Part shown: piece after piece, positions 8,403-16,327 of the stretch
Numbering within the stretch: the stretch's first letter is position 1
How the letters are laid out: every line of letters starts with the position of its first letter
DNA from: Acidaminococcus fermentans_A
GTDB lineage: Bacteria > Bacillota > Negativicutes > Acidaminococcales > Acidaminococcaceae
Direction of reading: 5' to 3'
DNA: 64,000 bases
Assembly: GCF_052216985.1 (NCBI RefSeq)
Contig: NZ_JBQOUY010000012.1
Span: forward strand, 1 to 64,000
Program-made: the position numbers and the translations under genes
Notes under the pieces: generated by a model
What the model saw: the letters and a program-made list of their open reading frames with translations, nothing else
Databases searched by the model: none
What the model was told of the DNA's origin: nothing

Positions 8403-8942
8403 ATGAAATGGCAGCATATAGCACTCCTGGTCAATAACCGGCCGGGTGTCCTATCCCATGTGGCGGGGCTCATTGCCCGCCGGAACATCAATATCGAATG
8501 CCTGAACGTAGGCTATACGGAAATTCCGGAAATCAGCCGGATCAATCTGGTGGTGGGAGTGGAAAGCCGGTTCCAGCTGGATCAGGCCATCCATCAGCTG
8601 AGCCATCTGATCGATGTGATCAAGGTGGTGAACCTGGATGATGCACCTTTTGTCAGCTACGAGCTGACCATGATCAAGGTCAGTGCGCCCACGCCCCAGA
8701 TCCGGGAAGAACTGACCAATATCGCCGGATTGTTCCATGCCAAGATCGTAGATGTGTACCCGGATTCCCTGATCCTCCGCCTGACCGGGCGGCAGGACCA
8801 TATCCAGGCCCTGCGGCAGATGCTCCAGAACTATACCGTCTTGGAAATCGCAACCACCGGTCAAATCGCCTTGGGACGAGGTCCCCAGACCGTCAAGGAC
8901 AGTCTGCTGGTGCCCCAGGGAACGGAAGGAGGACAGCCATGA
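8403..8942 (+). CDS. ilvN: Acetolactate synthase small subunit, isozyme 2
   Basis: The 179-residue regulatory subunit has an N-terminal ACT domain (WQHIALLVNNRPGVLSHVAG) and a C-terminal ALS small-subunit domain. It is about 12 residues longer at the C-terminus than the first IlvN. AAAGGAG lies just upstream of the ATG. The end overlaps the next gene's start (ATGA), so the ATPase downstream is probably co-translated. Presumed partner of isozyme 2. Confidence 0.94.
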   Translation: MKWQHIALLVNNRPGVLSHVAGLIARRNINIECLNVGYTEIPEISRINLVVGVESRFQLDQAIHQLSHLIDVIKVVNLDDAPFVSYELTMIKVSAPTPQIREELTNIAGLFHAKIVDVYPDSLILRLTGRQDHIQALRQMLQNYTVLEIATTGQIALGRGPQTVKDSLLVPQGTEGGQP

Positions 8943-10201
8943 AACAGACGATTTCGGAAACAGTTGCTGATTTCCGGCTTTTTTCTACGCTGACAGTGCT
9001 CCGGCCCCTGCACCGGGATCCGGTGATCATCAATCTGCGGAAGGCCCAGCAGCATCCGGAACGGGAGAAATATCTGGCCCGGGCCCGGGAAGCTCTGCTG
9101 GAACAGGCAGAAGAGCTGGGGCTTTCCGGGAACTTGTGGCAGGGGTATTTCTTCCATCTCCTGAGTGAAGGGAATAACCTGGCGGGTCAGATGGTAGAAT
9201 CCAAGGGGGATACGGGGAGCGGACTGCTGGCGGCCCTGACGCGGGATATGGAAAGACTGCGCTCCTTCCTGACCCTTACTGGCAGCGATGTGCTGGGGGA
9301 CGGGTTCTATGATCATTATGCCTCAATCTGTCCGGCCTCCCAGGAGAGCCTGGAAAACCAGCTGGCCCGTCAGCTGCTGGAGACCCCAGAAGCCGCCCAG
9401 CAGGCCGGGATCCTACTCCAGCATTATAAACGGTATGGGCGGGGAAAAATGGCCCGGTACGAAGCTTTCTGCCTGGATGCCAAGGGGCGCTTCCAGGGAA
9501 TCACCGATTTCCCTCATTACGCATGGGAAGATATCTTGGGATATGCAGAACAGAAAGAAAAGCTCCTGGCCAATACCCGGCAGTTCATGGCCGGACGGGG
9601 ATGCAACAATGTCCTTGCGACGGGCAGCCGGGGCACAGGGAAATCCACTTCTATCAAGGCACTGATCCCTCTGTTCAGCGCCCAGGGACTGCGGCTGGTC
9701 CAGATCAAACGGGATCAGCTCCATCTGTTGGCGGCTGCCATGGAACGGGCGGGAAAGATCCGCAGCCACCGGTTCTTATTTTTTTTCGATGATCTGTCCT
9801 TTGATGAAAATGAAAAAGAATACAAATACCTGAAATCTGCTATTGACGGTGGGGCTGCTCCTCAGCCGGACAATGTGATGCTGTGCGCCACCAGTAACCG
9901 GCGCCATCTGCTGAAGGAAACCTGGGCGGATCGGAGTGACGAGCTGGAAGCGGAAGTGTACCGGGAGGATGCTACCAATGAATCCATATCCCTGTCCGAC
10001 CGATTCGGACTGATCCTCCATTTCGGAGCTCCCACCCAGCAGGAATATCTGGCCATCATCGACCACGAGCTCCAGAAAGAAGGTATCAAGCTGTCCCCGG
10101 AAGAACTGCGGATCCAGGGCGTGCGCTGGGAAATGGAACATTCCGGTCGGAACGGCCGGATCGCCAAACAGTTCGTCCAGTGGTATCTGGGGAATCATTG
10201 A
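8939..10201 (+). CDS. DUF815-family AAA-type ATPase
   Basis: The 420-residue protein belongs to the DUF815 family of P-loop ATPases of unknown function. The Walker A motif is GSRGTGKST (residues 229-237) and Walker B is FLFFFDDLSFD (about 277-287). A sensor-like CATSNRRHL follows. The N-terminal 200 residues are helical and unrecognised. It has no link by family to amino acid synthesis, yet its ATG overlaps the ilvN2 stop by 4 bases. It should therefore be expressed under the Leu T-box unless an internal promoter exists. Confidence 0.85.
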   Translation: MKQTISETVADFRLFSTLTVLRPLHRDPVIINLRKAQQHPEREKYLARAREALLEQAEELGLSGNLWQGYFFHLLSEGNNLAGQMVESKGDTGSGLLAALTRDMERLRSFLTLTGSDVLGDGFYDHYASICPASQESLENQLARQLLETPEAAQQAGILLQHYKRYGRGKMARYEAFCLDAKGRFQGITDFPHYAWEDILGYAEQKEKLLANTRQFMAGRGCNNVLATGSRGTGKSTSIKALIPLFSAQGLRLVQIKRDQLHLLAAAMERAGKIRSHRFLFFFDDLSFDENEKEYKYLKSAIDGGAAPQPDNVMLCATSNRRHLLKETWADRSDELEAEVYREDATNESISLSDRFGLILHFGAPTQQEYLAIIDHELQKEGIKLSPEELRIQGVRWEMEHSGRNGRIAKQFVQWYLGNH

Positions 10202-10205
10202 GAGT

Positions 10206-10289
10206 GGGTGTTGCACGTTATGTGCAACACCCCGGTCTCGAGTCTCGAGACCTCCGAAAAGGGCTGTTACCTATGCAACAGCCCTTTTT
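10206..10289. repeat. Compact nested-palindrome module, copy A
   Basis: Three palindromes occur in a row. Hairpin 1 (10206-10232) has 11-bp arms GGGTGTTGCAC/GTGCAACACCC. A palindrome GGTCTCGAG-T-CTCGAGACC lies at 10234-10252. Hairpin 2 (10257-10289) is GGGCTGTT/AACAGCCC flanked by A- and T-runs. It probably terminates the ilvB2 operon. The same arrangement recurs at 52123-52204 and, in longer forms, elsewhere in the window. Confidence 0.8.
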
Positions 10290-10321
10290 GGTATAATATA
10301 GGCAGAAAAGGAGGGGAAAAC

Positions 10322-10879
10322 ATGGACGAAAAAGTATTGTACATGGATCGGGTGGCGACGCCTCTGGGAGACATGATCATGACCAGCTATGGAGAGGCTC
10401 TCTATGGGCTGTGGTTCCAGGGGGAAAGATATGAGCCTGGGGAGCAGGAACTGGATGGTGCCCGGAGAGAGCCGGATCTCCCTGTATTCCAGGAGACTCG
10501 CCACTGGCTGGATTTGTATTTCCAGGGGAAAGATCCTGGTTTCACCCCTCCTCTTGAACTGTCCGGCAGTGATTTCCGGCAGCAGGTGGGACGGATCATG
10601 CTGACCATCCCTTACGGAAAGACCCTGACCTATGGGGCCATCGCCCGGCAGATGGCTGGAAAGATGGGGAAGAAACAGATGTCGGCCCAAGCGGTAGGGG
10701 GAGCCGTGGGCCACAATCCCATCAGCCTGATCATTCCCTGCCACCGGGTGGTGGGATCCAGCGGAAGCCTGACTGGATACGGAGGCGGCATGCCCCGGAA
10801 GGTGTGGCTGCTGGAACATGAAGGCATCGATCTGGAAGCCTCCGGCTTCACTATACCAAAAAAAGGGACTGCCTTGTAA
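10322..10879 (+). CDS. ogt: Methylated-DNA-protein cysteine methyltransferase
   Basis: Suicide repair protein that removes alkyl groups from O6-alkylguanine. The 185-residue protein has an N-terminal Ada/Ogt-like domain and the C-terminal MGMT domain with acceptor Cys140 in IPCHRVVG. The DNA-binding helix includes YGAIARQMAG. I chose ATG 10322 because AAGGAGGGGAA lies just upstream. A TATAAT at 10292-10297 right after hairpin 2 may be its -10; no good -35 is seen, as that position falls in the hairpin. Confidence 0.93.
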   Translation: MDEKVLYMDRVATPLGDMIMTSYGEALYGLWFQGERYEPGEQELDGARREPDLPVFQETRHWLDLYFQGKDPGFTPPLELSGSDFRQQVGRIMLTIPYGKTLTYGAIARQMAGKMGKKQMSAQAVGGAVGHNPISLIIPCHRVVGSSGSLTGYGGGMPRKVWLLEHEGIDLEASGFTIPKKGTAL

Positions 10880-10893
10880 AAGAGGCAGTCCCT
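10857..10893 (-). terminator. Terminator for the minus-strand GT39 gene
   Basis: Arms AGGGACTGCCT and AGGCAGTCCCT flank a short loop. On the minus strand a run of seven Ts follows. It overlaps the 3' end of the convergent ogt gene. Confidence 0.75.
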
Positions 10894-10905
10894 GCGGTAG
10901 CGGTT

Positions 10906-12411
10906 TTATTCTCTTGTCCAGATGACCCAACGGCCGCCTTCCCCATGCTTTTCCCAGTTGCCCGGGAGAGCCTGGAGAAAGTCCTTTTGGCTGCTCCGGT
11001 CCACCAGGACCACGAGAGGGCCTTTGTCCGGCAGGTCTTCCAGAGTTGCGAAAGGCATCATATTCTTGGCGTTCCAGCTGATCCCTTCCAGCCGCAGTTC
11101 TCGGAGCCGCTGCCGGGTCACCAGCCGGGGGGCCGGGATTCCGCTGTAATAGGTGAAGGATACGGGATACCGGCCTCCATAGACATATACCAGGACTTCC
11201 GGCATAGGGAGGGCCGTGACCACCTGAGCCGCCCCCCAAGCGGAAGACTGCTGGCACAGCTGGGGAGCTAGGACAAAAGAAAGGACTGTGAGCAGCAGGG
11301 CCATGGACAGGGCAGTCCGTTTGATCCAGTACTGTTGTTCCAGAGTCGGGAAAGCACAGGCCAGGCCTATGGCCAAAGGCGGCAGATTGGGGAAGGTGTA
11401 CGTGGGGTATTTGGTGGCCATGCATTCAAAGAACAGCCAGGTGACGGATCCCCATAGGAACAGGAACCGCTGCTGATCATCCAGGCTTTTCCAGAAGATC
11501 CGGTATTTGATCCGGTCCGTCAGTCTCTTTCTATATTCCTTCCACAGCCAGGGCAGGCTCAGGCTCCAGGGGAAGCAGCCTATGAGGAAAACCAGGAAAT
11601 AATACCACCAGGTGTTGTTCCGGGGATGCTCGGATACCGTGGCCCGGAGTACATTGTGGACCCCGATGAAGCCGGTGAGGAAATCGGTGCCGTGGAGAAG
11701 AATCATGGGACCGTACCACAGGGCGGCGATCCCCAGGGCCAGCAGGAGCCCCCGGACCAGTTTCATGTGGGTCAGGGTATGGAAATCCCGGTTCCCGGCC
11801 AGATAGGCCAGGATGATCAGCCCCGGCAGCACCAGGCCCAGAGGTCCCTTGGTGAGGATGGCCAGGCCGGCCAGGGCATAGGCTCCGTAAAAGAGACGGG
11901 GGCGGCTTTCTCTTTTGGCTACGTAAAACAGCATCAAAGCGCCGTCCAGGGTGACGAAAAGGGTCATATCAGTGATCACCGCTTTGGCCAGATAGAAATA
12001 TTCCACACTGGTAGCCATGATCAGGCCACTGAGGAATCCGATATTCCGGTTGTACAGTTTCTGGGCGAACCAATAGGTCTGGAGGACCCCGATGGTACCA
12101 AAGACCGCAGAGAAGAAACGGGCTGCGAAGGAAGTCTCTCCGAAAAGCTGGAAGGCCAACAGCAGTTCGCCGTAAAACAGCCAGGGTTTGTCGTACCAAT
12201 AGTTCCCGTAGATCCGGGGAGAGAGCCAGTCTCCGGAGGCCAGCATTTCCTTAGCAGTGAGGGTATAGTTGGATTCCACCGGGTCCGTGATCAGCAGCTG
12301 GCTGTTGGCTGCAAAGAACAGGATCAGGCAAAGGAGGAACAGCAAAAAAGCTGGCCAGTGCCTGTGGTAGACCCGCGGCAGAGGCGCCTTGTCATTTTCC
12401 CAGTATTCCAT
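10906..12411 (-). CDS. GT39-type membrane glycosyltransferase (ArnT/PMT-like)
   Basis: Integral-membrane glycosyltransferase of the dolichyl-phosphate-mannose mannosyltransferase / ArnT superfamily, which moves sugars from polyprenyl-phosphate carriers onto envelope targets. The 501-residue protein has an N-terminal membrane segment, then an extracytoplasmic acidic loop (DPVESNYTLTAKEML) typical of the family's catalytic region, around ten further membrane segments and a C-terminal soluble domain. I chose ATG 12411 because GGAGGAGGG precedes it; an upstream Met adds 16 residues without a site. The target, such as lipid A, is not determinable here. Confidence 0.85.
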   Translation of the reverse strand: MEYWENDKAPLPRVYHRHWPAFLLFLLCLILFFAANSQLLITDPVESNYTLTAKEMLASGDWLSPRIYGNYWYDKPWLFYGELLLAFQLFGETSFAARFFSAVFGTIGVLQTYWFAQKLYNRNIGFLSGLIMATSVEYFYLAKAVITDMTLFVTLDGALMLFYVAKRESRPRLFYGAYALAGLAILTKGPLGLVLPGLIILAYLAGNRDFHTLTHMKLVRGLLLALGIAALWYGPMILLHGTDFLTGFIGVHNVLRATVSEHPRNNTWWYYFLVFLIGCFPWSLSLPWLWKEYRKRLTDRIKYRIFWKSLDDQQRFLFLWGSVTWLFFECMATKYPTYTFPNLPPLAIGLACAFPTLEQQYWIKRTALSMALLLTVLSFVLAPQLCQQSSAWGAAQVVTALPMPEVLVYVYGGRYPVSFTYYSGIPAPRLVTRQRLRELRLEGISWNAKNMMPFATLEDLPDKGPLVVLVDRSSQKDFLQALPGNWEKHGEGGRWVIWTRE

Positions 12412-12599
12412 GGAATATCCCTCCTCCTGTTTGCTGTTTCCAGTATAGGAGGCGAACATAAAGGAATCTTAAACAAAGGAAAAGAAAAGGATAAAAATCT
12501 TGTAAAAGAAGGAAAAAAGAGCAATCATTGCAAAAACGTTCCTGTTGCAGGGCATCATGGATGGTGGTGTAGGCAGCAGACAGAAAGGGTGGAGAAACA

Positions 12600-13511
12600 A
12601 TGAAGATCAGTTTTATCGGGGTAGGCGTCATGGGCGGCGGGATGTGCCGGAATCTGCTGAAAAAGGGACTGGAGGTCCGGGCCATTGCCAGGAAAAAAGA
12701 GCATCTGATCCCTTTCCAGCAGGCGGGGGCTGCCATCAGTACCTGGAACCGGGATGCGGCGGACAGTTCGGTCATTTTCTTCTGCCTGCCGGATGGAGCG
12801 GCGGTCAGACAGGTCCTTTTGGAAGAAGAGGGACTGCTGGAGTGCCTGGCTCCAGGTACGATCTTGGTGGACTGCAGTACCCTGAGTTATCTGGAAGCCC
12901 AGGAATTGGCAGAAAGCTGCCGTGAACGGGAGGTGGCTTATCTGGATGCTCCCATTTCCGGCCATCAGGCCAAGGCCGACGATGGCACACTGACCATTAT
13001 GGTGGGCGGGGAGGAAGAAGCTTTTCTCCAAGTGAAGCCCCTTCTGGAAGCGGTAGGAAGCACCATCCTGTATATGGGGGAAAGCGGCAGCGGGCAGCTG
13101 ACCAAGATGATCAACAATTGTTGCCTGAATATCTGCACAGCAGCTTTTTGTGAATTGATGCCTCTGGGAGCGAAACTGGGGCTGTCTCCGGAGAAACTGG
13201 GCAAAGTCCTAATGACAGCTTCCGGATCCAGTTATGCTTCCTGTCACCTGATTCCCAAGGTGCTGGAAGGGGATTTCGCCTACGGATTTTCCCTGGCACG
13301 GGCTTACAAAGACATGGCTCATATGGCAGAACTGACCACCCGGTTCCAGGTCCCACTGCCTACCTTGCAGGGAACCATGCAGACCTATCAGCTGGCCCTC
13401 CGCCATGGGGAAGGCGACCTGTACAAAGGGGCTATGATCCGGTTTTATGAAGATCTTTTGGGGGTGGAATGCCGTCGGGAACCCAAAGAACCGTTGCCTG
13501 TCAGACGCTGA
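12600..13511 (+). CDS. NAD(P)-dependent beta-hydroxyacid dehydrogenase (HIBADH family)
   Basis: The 303-residue dehydrogenase belongs to the 3-hydroxyisobutyrate / tartronate semialdehyde reductase family. It has an N-terminal Rossmann motif (FIGVGVMGGGM), the substrate-binding signature around DAPISGHQAKADDGTLTIMVGG and catalytic Lys in GSGQLTKMINN. The C-terminal all-alpha dimerisation domain is complete. The substrate cannot be assigned. It is a single gene with a terminator after it. Confidence 0.9.
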   Translation: MKISFIGVGVMGGGMCRNLLKKGLEVRAIARKKEHLIPFQQAGAAISTWNRDAADSSVIFFCLPDGAAVRQVLLEEEGLLECLAPGTILVDCSTLSYLEAQELAESCREREVAYLDAPISGHQAKADDGTLTIMVGGEEEAFLQVKPLLEAVGSTILYMGESGSGQLTKMINNCCLNICTAAFCELMPLGAKLGLSPEKLGKVLMTASGSSYASCHLIPKVLEGDFAYGFSLARAYKDMAHMAELTTRFQVPLPTLQGTMQTYQLALRHGEGDLYKGAMIRFYEDLLGVECRREPKEPLPVRR

Positions 13512-13512
13512 C

Positions 13513-13554
13513 AAAAGGGCTGCTGCATGTTTTGTGCGGCGGCCTCTTTTTTTT
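13513..13554 (+). terminator. Rho-independent terminator
   Basis: An imperfect hairpin with GGGCTGCTGCA arm and GTGCGGCGGCC return arm is flanked by AAAA and a run of eight Ts, directly after the dehydrogenase stop. It shares its stem vocabulary with the repeated hairpins elsewhere in the window. Confidence 0.8.
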
Positions 13555-13611
13555 GCTGTCCGCTTAAGTCAAGACAGAAGAAATCTTCTGAAAACCTGTA
13601 CTATAGTACAG

Positions 13612-13639
13612 TGTCAAGTACTGCTGATTTTTGTATAAT
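13612..13639 (+). promoter_or_regulatory. Promoter of the YadA-like adhesin gene
   Basis: TGTCAA (13612-13617), a 16-base spacer and TATAAT (13634-13639) lie about 100 bases upstream of the start. This leaves a leader of roughly 90 bases with no structure that I recognise. Confidence 0.6.
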
Positions 13640-13738
13640 AAAAGCACCTAAAGGAGAAAAGAGAAAAGAAAACGCAGGATAAAGACGGAAAATTCAATTT
13701 TTTACTCCAACTATAGTTTTGTCAGGAGGTGCCATGGT

Positions 13739-16270
13739 ATGAACAGGATCTTTAAGGTAGTGTGGAACGAAACCCGGAACTGCTATATGGTGGGTTCTGA
13801 ACTGATTTCACGCTGTTCCGGATGCCGCAGTGAAGCCCGGAACCGGCAGGGAGGCGGGTTGAAAAAGCTGCTGCTGGCGGCTTTCTGCGGACTGACGCTG
13901 CTGCATGGCGGACCTGTTCTGGCGGCAGAGGCGGGAGAAAGTGCAGAAAGTCCTCCTGCTGCTGTCCACTATTTCAGTGTGAACCCGGAAGATGGCAACC
14001 GGAATCGAAATTACCTGAACGATGGTGCGGTGGGAACGGATTCTCTGGCTGTTGGAGCCGGGGCTTATGCCGATGGGACCATGGGCGCTACGGCTCTGGG
14101 CAATGATGCCAAGGCGGATGGAGAACGGGCTCTGGCCATAGGGAACGGATCTCGGGCCACGGGGCTGGATGCCATTGCCATCGGAACCGGATCCCAGGGA
14201 GAAGCCAACGGAACCAATGCCATTGCCATCGGGGAACAAAGCCATGCGGTAGGCCTGTATACGACTGCGGTGGGCAGTTATTCCGAAGCCACTGCAGAAG
14301 GGGCCGTGGCCCTGGGCCAGCAGGCCAAGAGCAAAGGCGTATACAGCACCAGCATCGGCATCATGGCCAATGGCATGAATGAAGGCGGAACGGCTGGTGA
14401 ACATTCCACTGCCGTAGGGGCCCATTCCGAATCCTCCGGACTGGCTTCCGTGGCCCTGGGCAGCTTCAGCAAAGCCACTGATAACTTCGCCTCTGCCCTG
14501 GGGTATAACAGCCAAGCCGTCCTTCAGGGCACGGCCGTAGGGGCTGCCAGCCAGGTTACCGGTAAAGGGGGTACGGCGATAGGTCTCTTGAGCAGCGCTT
14601 CCGTTACTGGGTCCGTGGCTCTGGGTATGAGCTCCGTGGCCGACCGGGAAGCCGGACGACAGGGGTACCATCCGGTGTACGGCTGGATGCAGGACGATTC
14701 TCCTGCCTGGCAGTCCAGCTGGGGTGCCGTGTCCGTAGGGGCCGGTCCTTCCCAGGATGAAGATGGCAGGCTGATTCCCCAGCGGACCCGGCAGATCATC
14801 AATCTGGCCGCCGGCACGGAAGACACCGACGCGGTGAACGTGGCCCAGCTGAAGGAAGCCATGAGCGATGCCCGGATTTCCATCCATGCCGGAGAGGGGA
14901 TCATCGTGGAGAAACTGGGCTCGGAATACACTATCAAAGCCAATCTGAACGGATTGAGCAACGAACACGGAACGGTACACATCCTGTCCAATCCAGAAGA
15001 ATTCCCGTACAATCTGGAGCAGCTGGATGCCGCTCCCGATCAGCCCTCTCCAGCTCCTCCCAGGCCTGCTCCCCGGCGGGTGATGGCAGAGCAGCCGGAA
15101 GTCGATGACGGCGGACCGGTTCATGTAGGCTATGTGTCCAATGAAGTGGATTTTGCCACGGACGATGGGAATACGGCCCGGCTCAACGACGGAGGAGTCG
15201 TCAATGTACTGGGCGGGGACAATATCCATACGGCATCCAGTTCTACGACTGACGCCAATGGCCGGACCGTGGACAATATCCATATCCACCTGGATAAGGA
15301 TATTACCGTAGACAGTGTGACCATCGGGGAAAAGGGGCCGATCCTGAATGGAGAAGGCATGGATATGAAAGGGCTTTCCATTACCGGACTGGCGCCGGGC
15401 GAGGTGTCAGCCACTTCCATGGATGCGGTGAACGGCAGCCAGCTCCACGCCACCAACCAGATGGTCCAGGAGAACCGGCAGAACATCACCCAGCTGGGGA
15501 ATTCCCTGAACAAGCTGGACGCCCGGGTGAACCGGGTGGGAGCCGGAGCAGCCGCCCTGGCTGCGCTCCAGCCCCTGGACTTTGATCCGGATGACAAATG
15601 GGACTTTGCCGCCGGCTATGGGAATTATGCCGGTGCCCATGCGGTAGCCATCGGAGCCTACTACCGGCCGACGGAAGATATGATGTTCAGTGTGGGCGGC
15701 TCCTTCGGAGGAGGAGAAAACATGGTGAACGCCGGAGTGACCTTCAAACTGGGGCAGGGGAACCATGTGACAAGGTCTAAAGTGGCCATGGCCAAGGAAA
15801 TCATCGACCTGCGGGCCACCGTGGAAATGCTGAAGAACCAGAATGCCCAGATTCTCCAGACCCTGAAACTCCAGGGGACACCAGCAGCCAGCCCGCTGGT
15901 TGGGAAATTCAGCGATGTGCCGGAAACTCACTGGGCCTGCCGATATGTGGAAGAACTTCGGAAACGGGGCTATCTGGAAGGTTATCCGGATGGAGAATTC
16001 AAGGGAGACCGGACCATGACCCGGTACGAATATGCGGCCGTCATCTATCGGGCACTGCAGAATGGAGCACCGGTGGATGCTGACATGGCCAGATCCGTAG
16101 AAGAATTCAAACCAGAACTGACCCAGATCCAGGAAGCTGAACGGTTCCGGGTGGACCGGATCTCCGGGAAAGACAATGACCGGCATAAAGTGGAGCGGGT
16201 AAGGGTCAACAGTGAAAACAGCAAAGAGAAACAAGAATCTCGGGATGTCTACGGATCCCGGATCCAATAG
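13739..16270 (+). CDS. Trimeric autotransporter adhesin (YadA-like) with C-terminal SLH domain
   Basis: The 843-residue surface protein starts with an extended signal peptide (MNRIFKVVWNETRNCYMV) and hydrophobic core, probably cleaved near residue 63. Residues about 95-310 are YadA-type head repeats (alternating AxG/AIG motifs, roughly a dozen). A neck and stalk with NVAQLKEA and a Pro-rich stretch follow. A YadA membrane anchor spans about 600-680, ending NAGVTFKLG. The chain then continues with a coiled coil (about 685-715) and one SLH domain (about 719-775, FSDVPETHWA and GYPDGEF) plus a charged tail. After a beta-barrel anchor this tail would be periplasmic and could bind peptidoglycan. 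Start supported by AGGAGGT. Confidence 0.93.
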   Translation: MNRIFKVVWNETRNCYMVGSELISRCSGCRSEARNRQGGGLKKLLLAAFCGLTLLHGGPVLAAEAGESAESPPAAVHYFSVNPEDGNRNRNYLNDGAVGTDSLAVGAGAYADGTMGATALGNDAKADGERALAIGNGSRATGLDAIAIGTGSQGEANGTNAIAIGEQSHAVGLYTTAVGSYSEATAEGAVALGQQAKSKGVYSTSIGIMANGMNEGGTAGEHSTAVGAHSESSGLASVALGSFSKATDNFASALGYNSQAVLQGTAVGAASQVTGKGGTAIGLLSSASVTGSVALGMSSVADREAGRQGYHPVYGWMQDDSPAWQSSWGAVSVGAGPSQDEDGRLIPQRTRQIINLAAGTEDTDAVNVAQLKEAMSDARISIHAGEGIIVEKLGSEYTIKANLNGLSNEHGTVHILSNPEEFPYNLEQLDAAPDQPSPAPPRPAPRRVMAEQPEVDDGGPVHVGYVSNEVDFATDDGNTARLNDGGVVNVLGGDNIHTASSSTTDANGRTVDNIHIHLDKDITVDSVTIGEKGPILNGEGMDMKGLSITGLAPGEVSATSMDAVNGSQLHATNQMVQENRQNITQLGNSLNKLDARVNRVGAGAAALAALQPLDFDPDDKWDFAAGYGNYAGAHAVAIGAYYRPTEDMMFSVGGSFGGGENMVNAGVTFKLGQGNHVTRSKVAMAKEIIDLRATVEMLKNQNAQILQTLKLQGTPAASPLVGKFSDVPETHWACRYVEELRKRGYLEGYPDGEFKGDRTMTRYEYAAVIYRALQNGAPVDADMARSVEEFKPELTQIQEAERFRVDRISGKDNDRHKVERVRVNSENSKEKQESRDVYGSRIQ

Positions 16271-16275
16271 GAAGA

Positions 16276-16327
16276 ATGCATAAAACAAAGGTCTGCCGCC
16301 TGTGCGACAGACCTTTGTTTTATGCAT
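16276..16327. terminator. Bidirectional terminator between adhesin and methyltransferase genes
   Basis: Two perfectly complementary 20-base arms (16276-16295 and 16308-16327) surround a 12-base loop. The stem includes AAAACAAAGGTCTG and its complement, so T-rich tracts occur in both directions. It sits between convergent genes. Confidence 0.85.

Noticed and set aside
10208..10321. An N-terminal extension of Ogt starting inside the hairpin
   Set aside because: The extension is translated terminator sequence; a strong ribosome site supports ATG 10322.
13808..15289. A 493-codon minus-strand frame inside the adhesin
   Set aside because: It is the reverse reading of the repetitive YadA head, with no start site or domain.
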